The position numbers were made by a program, and so were the translations under genes. A stretch of DNA of 64,000 nt from Pseudacidovorax sp. NFM-22. Its GTDB lineage: Bacteria > Pseudomonadota > Gammaproteobacteria > Burkholderiales > Burkholderiaceae_C. This document shows, in pieces, positions 44,013 to 52,628 of the stretch. Each line of letters begins with the position of its first letter. Position 1 is the stretch's first letter. Under the pieces are notes generated by a model. That model searched no databases and had not been told where the DNA came from. It was given only the letters and a program-made list of their open reading frames with translations. Location: NCBI RefSeq assembly GCF_021401245.1, contig NZ_JACBFY010000004.1, positions 124,001 to 188,000 on the forward strand, written 5' to 3'.

Positions 44013-44372
44013 TCACCGGCTCGTGGTGCCGGTGGTGCCCGTCGTGCCAGTGGTGCCCGTGCCGGGGAAGACGCCGGCGTTACCGCCGTCGCTGCCGCCG
44101 CCGGCCGCTGCGCCAATGGCCAAGGCGCCAGCCAGGCCAGCCACGGCGAGACCCGCAGCGCCCAGGCCACCTGCAGCCGCGCCCGTAGCGCCGGCCGCAC
44201 CAGCGGTCCCGCCGCCGGCCGCGCCACCGGCGCCACCTGCCCCACCGCCAGCGCCGGGCGTCGCCTCGGTGGGCGTCGAAGACGGCGGAGGAGGCGTCTG
44301 CGCGGAGGCGATCATGGGTGCGGACACCAGAGCGGCCGCAGCGACCATCGAAACGAAACGAGCAAAGTTCAT
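44013..44372 (-). CDS. GfcA/YjbE-like small exported protein
   Basis: Low-complexity secreted protein of 119 residues. A signal peptide (to ASAQ, about residue 25) is followed by a Pro/Thr stretch, a long Gly/Ala-rich segment and a Gly/Thr tail ending [15 protein letters not shown]. coli YjbE has the same plan, including the GGGDGSNTG-type segment before a Thr-rich end. ATG 44372 has GGGGAAG upstream. It is the first gene of the minus-strand polysaccharide set and is divergent from hisI. Confidence 0.75.
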   Translation of the reverse strand: MNFARFVSMVAAAALVSAPMIASAQTPPPPSSTPTEATPGAGGGAGGAGGAAGGGTAGAAGATGAAAGGLGAAGLAVAGLAGALAIGAAAGGGSDGGNAGVFPGTGTTGTTGTTGTTSR

Positions 44373-44461
44373 GGCACTTCCCCAAAAAGCCTGTGTGGCC
44401 AACATGCCAGCCGCGCCCAAGGCGCACCTGACCCAAAATGTTTCCCGAAGTTTAACGGCCG

Positions 44462-44483
44462 TGGCCGCGGAAGGCCATTTTTT
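44462..44483 (+). terminator. Terminator-like hairpin just upstream of hisI
   Basis: TGGCC (44462-44466), a 6-base loop and GGCCA (44473-44477) are followed by six T residues, 31 bases before the hisI ATG. No plus-strand gene lies upstream for 7 kb. It may be a remnant terminator, an attenuator, or chance; the 5-bp stem is short. Confidence 0.4.
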
Positions 44484-44514
44484 GTTGCAGTGCAGCTGGG
44501 TAACAATCTGTCCC

Positions 44515-44907
44515 ATGACCACATGGATCGATGAAGTGAGCTGGGACGCAGCGGGGCTGGTGCCCGTGATCGCCCAGGAGCACGGTTCCAAGGACATTTT
44601 GATGTTCGCCTGGATGAACCGGGAGGCCCTCGCCAAGACCGTGGAGACGGGGCGGGCGGTCTATTTCAGTCGCTCGCGCGGCAGGCTCTGGTTCAAGGGC
44701 GAGGAGTCCGGGCATGTCCAGCGTGTGCACGAGATCCGGCTGGACTGCGACAACGATGTCGTCCTGCTCTCGGTGACACAGGAGGGGCATGATCCCGGCA
44801 TTGCCTGCCACACGGGCCGTCATAGTTGTTTCTTCCAAAAGTATTCTGATGGCCGGTGGGTCGCCGTCGAACCGGTGTTGAAGGACCCGACCTCGATCTA
44901 CAAATGA
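44515..44907 (+). CDS. hisI: Phosphoribosyl-AMP cyclohydrolase
   Basis: Opens the adenine ring of phosphoribosyl-AMP (130 residues, single domain). [32 protein letters not shown] (partly quoted: [10 protein letters not shown]), the zinc/magnesium ligands LDCDND and the cysteines in [10 protein letters not shown] are all present. The ATG at 44515 begins right after the polysaccharide block, and the stop overlaps hisE by 4 bases. Confidence 0.97.
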   Translation: MTTWIDEVSWDAAGLVPVIAQEHGSKDILMFAWMNREALAKTVETGRAVYFSRSRGRLWFKGEESGHVQRVHEIRLDCDNDVVLLSVTQEGHDPGIACHTGRHSCFFQKYSDGRWVAVEPVLKDPTSIYK

Positions 44908-45308
44908 CAGTTCCCGATTCCTCCGACCCGATGCCTGCCTCCCCGACGCTCGACATCCTAGAGCGCCTTGCCGGGGTGATCGAAAGCCGCCGGCCCGCCG
45001 CGGGCGGTGATCCGAGCAGCAGCTATGTCGCCCGACTGCTTCACAAGGGGCCCGATGGCTTCCTCAAGAAGGTGGGCGAAGAGGCCACGGAGGTGGTCAT
45101 GGCCTGCAAGGATGCCGATCACGGCGCACCGCGGGAAAAAATAGTGAACGAAGTGGCCGACCTGTGGTTCCACTGCATGGTGGCGCTGGCCCATTACGGG
45201 CTCTCGCCCCGGGACGTGGCGGCCGAACTGGCGCGCCGCGAAGGGATGAGCGGCATCGAGGAAAAGGCCCTGCGCAAGGCGCAGGCGCGCGAGGCGGCGG
45301 GTGATTGA
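44904..45308 (+). CDS. hisE: Phosphoribosyl-ATP pyrophosphatase
   Basis: Hydrolyses phosphoribosyl-ATP to phosphoribosyl-AMP (134 residues). The MazG-like metal-binding helices show [15 protein letters not shown] and [14 protein letters not shown]. It is separate from hisI here, not fused as in enterics, but translationally coupled to it. An N-terminal tail of about 15 residues precedes the domain. Confidence 0.96.
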   Translation: MTVPDSSDPMPASPTLDILERLAGVIESRRPAAGGDPSSSYVARLLHKGPDGFLKKVGEEATEVVMACKDADHGAPREKIVNEVADLWFHCMVALAHYGLSPRDVAAELARREGMSGIEEKALRKAQAREAAGD

Positions 45309-45356
45309 CGCCTCGGCCCGCGCCGCGGGCGCTTCGACATTCAGCTGGAGGAAGCC

Positions 45357-45746
45357 ATGAGCAAGGACATCATCGACGTGGGAGGCAGCGATTCGCTGCG
45401 CGCCGTGGGCTGGGTGAGCTATGTGCTGCACCTCATCGTCGCCATCGCGGCCGTGGTGCCGGGCGCCCAGGTGTCGGTGCTGCTGCTGCTCATTGCCCTG
45501 CTGATCGACTTTGTCAAACGCGACGATGCGGCTGGCACCTGGCAGGCCTCGCACTTCACGTGGCGCATCCGGTCGGTGCTGTGGGCGGGACTGCTCTACG
45601 TCCTGACCTCGTGGCTCTGGCTGCTCTTTCTCGTGCCCGGATGGATCGCGTGGAGCCTGATCTCGCTGTGGTTCCTGTACCGCATCGTCAAGGGCATGGT
45701 CCGGATGAATGCCGGCCGCCCCATGGACACTGCGGCTGCCGCGTGA
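45357..45746 (+). CDS. DUF4870-type membrane protein
   Basis: Predicted inner-membrane protein of 129 residues with three to four hydrophobic segments. HFTWRIRSVLWAGL and the final FLYRIVKGMVRMNAGRPM match the TIM21-like/DUF4870 small membrane family, in which the aromatic ends are conserved. Function unknown. It lies between hisE and the HIT gene. Confidence 0.75.
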   Translation: MSKDIIDVGGSDSLRAVGWVSYVLHLIVAIAAVVPGAQVSVLLLLIALLIDFVKRDDAAGTWQASHFTWRIRSVLWAGLLYVLTSWLWLLFLVPGWIAWSLISLWFLYRIVKGMVRMNAGRPMDTAAAA

Positions 45747-45794
45747 CCGCCAGCCCGTCTTCCTGCCTTCCCCTCCATAAAAAGACCCTATCGA

Positions 45795-46151
45795 ATGGCT
45801 GAGCCCGACTGCATCTTCTGCAAGATCGTCGAAGGAAAGATTCCTTCGCGGAAGGTGTATGAAGACGACGACCTGTATGCTTTCCACGACATCGCGCCGT
45901 GGGCACCCGTGCATTTCCTGATCGTGCCGAAGCGGCACATCGCCTCGATGGCGCACCTCACGCCCGAGCACGAGTCGTTGATGGGCCGCATCATGACCCT
46001 GGCGCCCCGTCTGGCCCTGGAGCAGGGTTGTGGCGCCTATCCCGAGGGTGGCTTCCGCGTGGTGGTGAACACCGGCAAGGAAGGCGGGCAGGAGGTGCAC
46101 CATCTCCATGTCCACGTCATGGGCGGTCCGCGTCCCTGGCTCAAGGGCTGA
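45795..46151 (+). CDS. HIT family nucleotide-binding protein (HinT-like)
   Basis: Histidine-triad purine nucleoside phosphoramidase-like protein of 118 residues. CIFCKIVEGKIPSRKVYEDD at the N-terminus and the triad HHLHVHVMGG at the C-terminus are diagnostic; the final GGPRPWLKG is typical of HinT. It lies immediately upstream of tatA, a common order in betaproteobacteria. Confidence 0.93.
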   Translation: MAEPDCIFCKIVEGKIPSRKVYEDDDLYAFHDIAPWAPVHFLIVPKRHIASMAHLTPEHESLMGRIMTLAPRLALEQGCGAYPEGGFRVVVNTGKEGGQEVHHLHVHVMGGPRPWLKG

Positions 46152-46194
46152 GCCCGTCCGCAGTCTAAAATTTGAACATTGTTAGGAGTCTTCC

Positions 46195-46434
46195 ATGGGT
46201 TCGTTTTCCATCTGGCACTGGCTGATCGTGCTGCTCATCGTGGTCATGGTCTTCGGCACCAAGAAGCTGAAGAACATCGGTTCGGACCTCGGCGGTGCCG
46301 TCAAGGGCTTCAAGGACGGCATGAAGGACGGATCGTCCGACGCGCCCGCCGCAGGGACGCCCACGCAGCAGGTGACCGGCCAGCCTTCGGCCGACAAGTC
46401 CACCATCGACGTCGAGGCGCGTCAGAAGTCCTGA
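46195..46434 (+). CDS. tatA: Twin-arginine translocase subunit TatA
   Basis: Pore-forming component of the Tat system (79 residues). One N-terminal membrane helix ([17 protein letters not shown]) is followed by the hinge [20 protein letters not shown] and an amphipathic helix, then a polar tail. Ribosome site TTAGGAG. A possible -10 (TAAAAT, 46165-46170) lies upstream. First gene of tatABC. Confidence 0.96.
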   Translation: MGSFSIWHWLIVLLIVVMVFGTKKLKNIGSDLGGAVKGFKDGMKDGSSDAPAAGTPTQQVTGQPSADKSTIDVEARQKS

Positions 46435-46469
46435 GTGCTGCGCGCAATTCCTGAGCGAGGGGCACGCCG

Positions 46470-46931
46470 GTGATCGATCTGGGCATTTCGAAGATGGCGC
46501 TGATCGGCGCCGTTGCACTGGTCGTGATCGGCCCCGAGAAGCTGCCGCGCGTGGCGCGGACGGTTGGTACGCTGCTGGGCAAGGCGCAGCGCTACGTCAA
46601 CGACGTCAAGGCGGAGGTCAACCGCTCCATGGAGCTGGATGAGCTGCGCAAGATGAAGGACAGCGTCGAAGGCGCGGCGCGCGACGTGGAGCAGAGCATC
46701 CGCGAAGGCGCGCAGGACGTGCACAACGACCTCTCCGGCCTGGACACCGTCACGCCGGCCACCTCGTACGACGCCGCGCCGGTCTACCCCGTCTACCGCC
46801 ATCCGAAGAAGAACTGGCGCCTCAAGCAGGGCGCCGTTCCAAGCTGGTACAAGGCGCGCAACAAGGTTCGCACCCGCGCGCAGTCCGGAGCCGCTCGCGT
46901 GGCCCGTCATCGGCCACGGCCCGGCGCCTGA
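46470..46931 (+). CDS. tatB: Sec-independent translocase protein TatB
   Basis: Receptor-complex partner of TatC (153 residues), starting at a GTG (46470) that gives [21 protein letters not shown]. The single helix is followed by [35 protein letters not shown] (partly quoted: [13 protein letters not shown]), the TatB hinge and amphipathic helix. The C-terminal third is basic and disordered. Confidence 0.95.
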   Translation: MIDLGISKMALIGAVALVVIGPEKLPRVARTVGTLLGKAQRYVNDVKAEVNRSMELDELRKMKDSVEGAARDVEQSIREGAQDVHNDLSGLDTVTPATSYDAAPVYPVYRHPKKNWRLKQGAVPSWYKARNKVRTRAQSGAARVARHRPRPGA

Positions 46932-46976
46932 GCCGCGGAAGCCTGCACGGTACATCCCGGCTCCGCGGCTTTTTTC
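46931..46976 (+). terminator. Terminator-like hairpin between tatB and tatC
   Basis: AGCCGCGGA (46931-46939) pairs with TCCGCGGCT (46962-46970), a perfect 9-bp stem with a 22-base loop, followed by TTTTT. It begins at the last base of the tatB stop and lies inside the tatABC operon. Confidence 0.6.
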
Positions 46977-47023
46977 CTTTCCGTTCATTTGTGCGCCCGA
47001 ATCCGGCCACGCGGTGACCTCTG

Positions 47024-47839
47024 ATGGCTGACTCTCCCTCCCACGACAAAGAAGACGAGCTTGCAGGCACGGAGCAGCCGTTCGTTGCCCACCTGACCGA
47101 GCTGCGTGACCGGCTCCTCTACTGCATCTACGGCATCGCACTGGCGGCGGCATTGCTGGCCGTCTGGCCGGGGCCCGGGGGCCTGATCGACTGGATCGCC
47201 ATGCCCATCAAGGCGCACATGCCGCCCGATGCCAAGCTGATCGCCGTTGGTGTGTTCTCGCCCTTCTTCGTGCCGCTGAAGGTGCTGGCCATGGCGGCCG
47301 TGCTGCTGGCGCTGCCTTGGCTCATGTACCAGGTCTGGGCCTTCGTGGCGCCGGGCCTCTACAGCCATGAGAAGCGCTTTGCCCTGCCGCTGATCATCTT
47401 CGGCAGCTTCCTGGCCTATGCGGGCATTGCCTTCGTGCAGTTCTTCGTGCTGGACAAGATGTTCGCCTTCATCCAGCGCTTCACACCGGCCTCGGTGGCG
47501 GCCACGCCCGACATTTCGTCGTACGTGGAGTCCATCCTCTCGCTGTACATCGCCTTCGGCCTCGCGTTCCAGGTGCCGATCGTGGTGATGCTGCTGGTGC
47601 GGTTCGAGATGGTGACCATCGAGAAGCTGCGCAGCTTCCGTGGCTACTTCATCGTGCTGTCCTTCGTGGTGGCGGCGGTGGTCACGCCGCCCGACGTCAT
47701 TTCGCAACTTGCGCTGGCCGTGCCGATGTGCGTGCTGTACGAAATCGGCATCGTCGCCGCGCGGTACTTCGCCAACGCCACGCGGGCGCCCGAAGAGACC
47801 GAGGCCGCGAGCGAAGAAGCGAAGTCGGCGGGACAGTAA
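47024..47839 (+). CDS. tatC: Sec-independent translocase protein TatC
   Basis: Six-helix inner-membrane protein that recognises twin-arginine signal peptides (271 residues). FVAHLTELRDRLLYCIYG is the conserved cytoplasmic start. FVAPGLYSHEKR and FGLAFQVPIVVMLLVR are typical. A charged C-terminal tail of about 25 residues follows the last helix. The ATG at 47024 is the natural start. Confidence 0.97.
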   Translation: MADSPSHDKEDELAGTEQPFVAHLTELRDRLLYCIYGIALAAALLAVWPGPGGLIDWIAMPIKAHMPPDAKLIAVGVFSPFFVPLKVLAMAAVLLALPWLMYQVWAFVAPGLYSHEKRFALPLIIFGSFLAYAGIAFVQFFVLDKMFAFIQRFTPASVAATPDISSYVESILSLYIAFGLAFQVPIVVMLLVRFEMVTIEKLRSFRGYFIVLSFVVAAVVTPPDVISQLALAVPMCVLYEIGIVAARYFANATRAPEETEAASEEAKSAGQ

Positions 47840-47959
47840 ACAAGCGCGGACCCGGCGCCGCGCACGCCTGTTGTCCAGGCGAGGCGTTTCTCGCTCAGGC
47901 GACCCAGGGGCCGGCACGCATGCGCTGCGGCCCCATCGTCCGGACAGGATTCGCCTGCG

Positions 47960-49117
47960 CTACTCGGCCTGGCGCCGCTGCACCGGCGTGGCCGGCCTTG
48001 TTCCGGCGGTGACGTCGACCTCGATCCGGTCGTTGCCGCGCTGAACCTGGAAGCGGCTGGCCGTGCCCGGCTTGAGCCCGGCCACGGCAGTCAGCAGTTC
48101 CTGCACATTGCCGATGGCCTTGTCGCCCACACCGGTGATCACGTCGCCCGGCCGGATGCCGGCCTGCGCGGCGGGCGCGTTCTGCAGCACGCCCGTGATG
48201 ATCACGCCCTGGGTCGCCTTGACGCCGAAGGTCTCGGCCATCTCGGGCGTGAGCGTGGCGGGCTCCACGCCGATCCATCCGCGGGTGACGCGGCCATCCT
48301 TCACGATGCCTTCGAGCACCTGCTTGGCCGTGGACACGGGAATGGCGAAGCCGATGCCCATGCTGCCGCCCGAGCGCGAATAGATGGCGGTGTTGATGCC
48401 CTGCAGATTGCCCTCGGTGTCGATCAGCGCGCCGCCGGAGTTGCCGGGGTTGATGGCGGCATCCGTCTGGATGAAGTTCTCGAAGGTGTTGATGCCGAGC
48501 TGGTTGCGGCCCAGCGCCGAGACGATGCCGCTGGTCACCGTCTGTCCGACGCCGAAGGGATTGCCGATGGCCAGCACCTGGTCGCCCACCAGCAGTGCGT
48601 CGGAATTGCCGAGCACGATCACCGGCAGCTTGTCCAGGGCGATGCGGATGACCGCCAGGTCGGTGTCGGGGTCGGTGCCGATCAGGCGGCCGCTGGCATG
48701 CCGGCCGTCGTTCAGGGTGACCTCGATCTCGTCGGCGCCCTCGACCACATGGTTGTTGGTCAGGATGTAGCCGTCCGCGCTGACGATCACGCCGCTGCCC
48801 AGGCCGACCTGGGGCTGTTCGTTGTCCTGGTCGCCGAAGAAGAAGCGGAACCAGGGATCGTTCGAGCGCGGATGCCGCGGCGCTGCCTTGCTGGTGTTGA
48901 TGCTGACGACCGCGGGCGCCGCCTTCTGCGCGGCGGCCGCAAAGCTGCCGGGCGCCGGCGCGGCCGGCGCCGAGGCGGGCGCCTCGATGATGGAGACGAC
49001 GCCGCCCAGGGAGGTGCTGCCTCGCCGGACCCATTCGGGCTTGAGGGTGGCGACGACGAAATAGCCCGCGAGCAGGACGGTCACGGCCTGGGCAAAGAGC
49101 AGCCAGATGCGCTTCAT
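47960..49117 (-). CDS. HtrA/DegS-type periplasmic serine protease with one PDZ domain
   Basis: Membrane-anchored trypsin-like protease of 385 residues. One N-terminal helix (about 4-24) is followed by the protease domain with the triad histidine in LTNNHVVEGADE, aspartate in TDPDTDLAVIRI and serine in INPGNSGGALID, then a single PDZ domain (GVIITGVLQNAPAAQAGIRPGD, quoted to GVLQNAPAA). One PDZ and the anchor make it DegS/MucD-like rather than DegP. It is convergent with tatC; the 120-base gap between them holds no terminator that I can see. Confidence 0.93.
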   Translation of the reverse strand: MKRIWLLFAQAVTVLLAGYFVVATLKPEWVRRGSTSLGGVVSIIEAPASAPAAPAPGSFAAAAQKAAPAVVSINTSKAAPRHPRSNDPWFRFFFGDQDNEQPQVGLGSGVIVSADGYILTNNHVVEGADEIEVTLNDGRHASGRLIGTDPDTDLAVIRIALDKLPVIVLGNSDALLVGDQVLAIGNPFGVGQTVTSGIVSALGRNQLGINTFENFIQTDAAINPGNSGGALIDTEGNLQGINTAIYSRSGGSMGIGFAIPVSTAKQVLEGIVKDGRVTRGWIGVEPATLTPEMAETFGVKATQGVIITGVLQNAPAAQAGIRPGDVITGVGDKAIGNVQELLTAVAGLKPGTASRFQVQRGNDRIEVDVTAGTRPATPVQRRQAE

Positions 49118-49418
49118 GAGGAGAGAGGAGGGGTGCTGTGGCAGAGGGAAGGCGGAGGGTTCCGCCGGCCCGGAATTGTCTCCCAACGGTCGGAACCGAC
49201 TTTTGATTCGACGTCGGACAAGACCCCGTTGCGGCTCGAAGCCAGGGGTAAACCCTAAAATCTCCGACCTCGGCCTATCCGGCCGCCACGACAGTGGCCC
49301 GCGCAACCCAACCGGTTGTTGCGTCTCATGCCTGTCGACGCCCCTCGCTGTCTTCTCACCTTCCGTGTCCCGTGTCGGACGCGCCGGCCGGCGGCCGTCT
49401 CCGCTGCATTGCTCTGCC
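49118..49418. other. Divergent intergenic region, protease gene / MFS transporter gene
   Basis: About 300 bases hold the promoters of both divergent genes but no recognisable gene. A TAAAAT hexamer at 49256-49261 is a possible plus-strand -10; the nearest TTGCGG (49229) is 21 bases away, too far for a standard promoter. A small GGCGGA/TCCGCC hairpin lies near 49151-49166. Nothing else stands out. Confidence 0.4.
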
Positions 49419-50732
49419 ATGTCCTCTGCATCCTCCTCCGCCGGCCCACGCTCGCTTACCGCGCGCGATTACAAGACGCTCGCCCTCTCGGCGCTGGGCG
49501 GCACGCTCGAGTTCTACGACTTCGTCATCTATGTCTTCTTCGCCACGGTGATCGGGGCGTTGTTCTTCCCCGCAGAGATGCCCGACTGGTTGCGCCAGTT
49601 GCAGACCTTCGGCATCTTCGCAGCGGGCTACCTGGCCCGGCCGGTCGGCGGCATCGTCATCGCCCACTTCGGCGATCTGCTGGGCCGCAAGCGCATGTTC
49701 TCGCTGTCGATCTTCCTGATGGCGGTGCCGACGCTGGTGATCGGCCTGCTGCCCACCTACGCGGCGATCGGCGTGGCCGCCCCGTTGCTGCTGCTGCTCA
49801 TGCGTGTGCTGCAGGGCGCCGCGATCGGCGGCGAGATGCCGGGCGCCTGGGTCTTCATCGGCGAGCATGTGCCGGCCCAGCGCTACGGGTTGGGCGTGGG
49901 CACGCTCACGGCCGGGATCACCGGCGGCATCCTGCTCGGGTCTCTGGTGGCCGTGGCCATCAACACCCATTACGTCCCGACCGAGGTGAGCGACTTCGCC
50001 TGGCGCATTCCCTTCATCCTGGGTGGCGTGTTCGGCCTGGTGTCGGTGTACCTGCGGCGCTTCCTGCACGAGACGCCGGTGTTTCAGGAGCTGGCCCAGC
50101 GGCGCAATGTGGCGGCCGAATTGCCCCTCAAGACCATCGTGCGCGACCACCGCGGCCCCGTCTTCTTCGTGGCACTCCTGACCTGGGTGCTGTCCGCCGC
50201 CATCGTGGTGGTGGTGCTGTACACGCCCACCTACCTGCAGAAGGTGCACCACATCCCTGCGGCCATCGCGCTGGAGGCCAATGCCCTGGCCACGCTGACG
50301 CTGACCCTCGGCTGCGTGATCGTCGGCTGGGCCTGCGACCGCTTTGGCACGCGACCGACCATGCTGGTGGGCTGGGCGGGTCTCTTCATCACGGCCTATC
50401 TTTTCTACAAGGGGCTGCCGGGCACCACCGCCTCGCTCTTCTGGCACTACGGGCTGGTCGGCCTGTTCGTCGGCACCATCGCCACGGTGCCGATCGCCGG
50501 GGTGCGCGCCTTTCCGGCGCCGGTGCGCTTCTCCGGTCTGTCGTTTGCCTACAACATGTCGTACGCCATCTTCGGCGGGCTGACGCCTGTGATCCTGACG
50601 CTCTGGCTGCAGCGCGACCTGATGGCGCCCGCCCACTATGTCGGTGCGCTCGCAGTGCTGGGCTTCGTGCTGGCCTGGTTGCCGCTGGCTGCGCGCGGCC
50701 ATGCCATGCGGCCCGCGACAATGCACGCATGA
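49419..50732 (+). CDS. MFS transporter, metabolite:H+ symporter (MHS) family
   Basis: Twelve-helix permease of 437 residues. The start YKTLALSALGGTLEFYDFVIY is the MHS (ProP/ShiA/KgtP-like) helix-1 motif. ARPVGGIVIAHFGDLLGRKRM and the LQGAAIGGEMPGAWVFIGEH stretch are typical. Substrate cannot be assigned. The ATG at 49419 is chosen because it gives the family N-terminus. Its stop overlaps the next gene by 4 bases. Confidence 0.88.
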   Translation: MSSASSSAGPRSLTARDYKTLALSALGGTLEFYDFVIYVFFATVIGALFFPAEMPDWLRQLQTFGIFAAGYLARPVGGIVIAHFGDLLGRKRMFSLSIFLMAVPTLVIGLLPTYAAIGVAAPLLLLLMRVLQGAAIGGEMPGAWVFIGEHVPAQRYGLGVGTLTAGITGGILLGSLVAVAINTHYVPTEVSDFAWRIPFILGGVFGLVSVYLRRFLHETPVFQELAQRRNVAAELPLKTIVRDHRGPVFFVALLTWVLSAAIVVVVLYTPTYLQKVHHIPAAIALEANALATLTLTLGCVIVGWACDRFGTRPTMLVGWAGLFITAYLFYKGLPGTTASLFWHYGLVGLFVGTIATVPIAGVRAFPAPVRFSGLSFAYNMSYAIFGGLTPVILTLWLQRDLMAPAHYVGALAVLGFVLAWLPLAARGHAMRPATMHA

Positions 50733-51493
50733 GCATCACGCGATCCGCCCTGCTGCACGCCTTCGACGAGCTGCTGTCGCCCGAACGGTTCAAGGACTAC
50801 GGGCCCAACGGCCTCCAGGTGGAAGGGCGAGGCGAGATCCGCAAGATCGTCTCCGGCGTGACCGCCAGTCGCGCCTTCATCGAAGCGGCCATCGCCGCGG
50901 GCGCGGATGCCTTGTTCGTCCACCACGGTCTGTTCTGGCGCGGCCAGGACGGGCGGGTGACTGGCTGGATGCGCCAGCGCCTGGGCCTGCTGATCGGCCA
51001 TGACGTCAATCTCTTTGCCTATCACCTGCCGCTGGACGCCCATGCCGAACTGGGCAACAACGCGCAGTTGGGCAGGCAACTGGGGCTGATCCCCCGGGCC
51101 CCGCGATTCGGCGACCAGGACCTGGGCTGGCTCGGCGCGCCGGGCGCGGGGCTGCAGTTCGAGAGCGCGCAGCAACTGGCCCTGCACATCGAGGCGCGGC
51201 TGGAGCGGCGCGTCACTGCCGTTCCCGGCGACGGCCGGCCGTTGCGGCGCATCGCATGGTGCACGGGTGGCGCGCAGGGCTTCTTCGAGGCCGCCATCGC
51301 CGCCGGGGCCGATGCCTTCATCACCGGCGAGATCTCCGAGCCGCAGGCGCACTACGCCCGGGAGTCGGGAGTGGCCTTCCTCGCCTGCGGCCACCATGCC
51401 ACCGAGCGCTATGGCGCCCCCGCTGTCGCCGCGCATGTCGCGGCACAACTTGGACTGGCGCACGAGTTCATCGACATCGACAACCCTGCCTGA
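50729..51493 (+). CDS. Nif3-like dinuclear metal-centre protein (YbgI family)
   Basis: NGG1p-interacting-factor-3-like protein of 254 residues. DYGPNGLQVEGRGEI, the metal site ALFVHHGLFWRG, YHLPLDAHAELGNN, and the C-terminal metal ligands GEISEPQAHYARE and ACGHHATERYG are all present. Role: probably a GTP cyclohydrolase-like fold of unclear activity. The ATG at 50729 overlaps the transporter stop. Confidence 0.93.
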   Translation: MSITRSALLHAFDELLSPERFKDYGPNGLQVEGRGEIRKIVSGVTASRAFIEAAIAAGADALFVHHGLFWRGQDGRVTGWMRQRLGLLIGHDVNLFAYHLPLDAHAELGNNAQLGRQLGLIPRAPRFGDQDLGWLGAPGAGLQFESAQQLALHIEARLERRVTAVPGDGRPLRRIAWCTGGAQGFFEAAIAAGADAFITGEISEPQAHYARESGVAFLACGHHATERYGAPAVAAHVAAQLGLAHEFIDIDNPA

Positions 51494-51503
51494 GCCGTTC
51501 GCC

Positions 51504-52556
51504 ATGCTTGCCCCTGATGCTTCTTCCGTCCTGGCACTCACCCAGGGAGACCCGGCGGGCATCGGTCCGGAGATCATCGTGCGTGCCTGGCAGGAGGCGC
51601 CGGATGCGCTGCGGCATTGCTTCGTCGCCGGCGATGTCGCCGTGATGCGCCGTGCTGCCCGATTGATGGCCGGTCCGCAGGGCCTGGCCTGGCCCGTCGC
51701 GCAGATTGAGCAACCGGCCGATGCGCTGGCCGTGCCGCCTCGATGCATTCCCGTGCTGCAGGTCGGCGCTCCGCTGGTGCCGCCAGACTATGGCCGTATC
51801 ACGGCCGAAGCGGGCCGCAGCGCGGGCACGGCCGTCGAATGGGCGGCGCGCGCCGCGCTGCGCCAGGAGATCGCGGCCATGGTGACGGCCCCCCTGCACA
51901 AGGAGGCGTTGTCTGCGGCCGGCTACGGTTTTCCGGGCCACACCGAACTGCTCCAGGCCGAGGCGGCGGCCTTCCGGGGCGTGGGCATCGATGAGGTTCC
52001 GGTGCGGATGATGCTGGCCAACGACGAACTGCGCACCGTGCTGGTCAGCATCCATGTGTCGCTGAGGGAGGCCATCGATCGCCTGAGCCGCAGCGGCGTG
52101 CTGCAGACGCTGCGCATCACGCATGCCTCGCTGGCCCGTATGCTGGGCCGCGTGCCACGCATCGCCGTGGCGGGCCTCAATCCGCATGCGGGGGAGGGCG
52201 GCCTGTTCGGCCGGGAGGAAATCGAGCAGATCGCCCCGGCGGTGGCCGACGCGCGCGCCGAGGGCATCGAGGCCTTCGGCCCCTTCGCGCCGGACACGGT
52301 GTTCATGCGGGCTCGACGCCAGCCGGGCCAGGCCGGAGGCGAATTCGACGCCGTGATCGCGATGTACCACGACCAGGGGCTCATCCCGGTGAAGTACCTG
52401 GGTGTGGAGACCGGTGTCAACGTGACGCTGGGCCTGCCCTTCGTGCGCACCAGCCCAGACCACGGCACCGCCTTCGACATTGCCGGTCAGGGCATCGCGA
52501 AGGCCGACAGCCTGATCGCCGCCGTGCGGATGGCGCGCAGCCTGGCCGGCTGCTGA
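51504..52556 (+). CDS. pdxA: 4-hydroxythreonine-4-phosphate dehydrogenase
   Basis: Pyridoxal phosphate synthesis enzyme (350 residues). LTQGDPAGIGPEI is the conserved N-terminus. Metal-binding histidines are in GFPGHTELL, VSIHVSLREAI and MYHDQGLIPVKYL, and GLNPHAGEGGLFG is a family block. The related D-threonate-4-phosphate dehydrogenase (PdxA2) cannot be excluded. It lies 10 bases after the Nif3-like gene. Confidence 0.92.
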   Translation: MLAPDASSVLALTQGDPAGIGPEIIVRAWQEAPDALRHCFVAGDVAVMRRAARLMAGPQGLAWPVAQIEQPADALAVPPRCIPVLQVGAPLVPPDYGRITAEAGRSAGTAVEWAARAALRQEIAAMVTAPLHKEALSAAGYGFPGHTELLQAEAAAFRGVGIDEVPVRMMLANDELRTVLVSIHVSLREAIDRLSRSGVLQTLRITHASLARMLGRVPRIAVAGLNPHAGEGGLFGREEIEQIAPAVADARAEGIEAFGPFAPDTVFMRARRQPGQAGGEFDAVIAMYHDQGLIPVKYLGVETGVNVTLGLPFVRTSPDHGTAFDIAGQGIAKADSLIAAVRMARSLAGC

Positions 52557-52628
52557 GCGCGCTGCCGGCGAACAGCGTGCTGCGCCGACGGCCCCTGCGC
52601 CGTACGGGTGACAGGGGCGGCTGGATGT

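Noticed and set aside
52591-52618. GCCCCTG/CAGGGGC hairpin between convergent pdxA and mscL
   Set aside because: A 7-bp stem with no T-run on either side, so it is not supported as a terminator.
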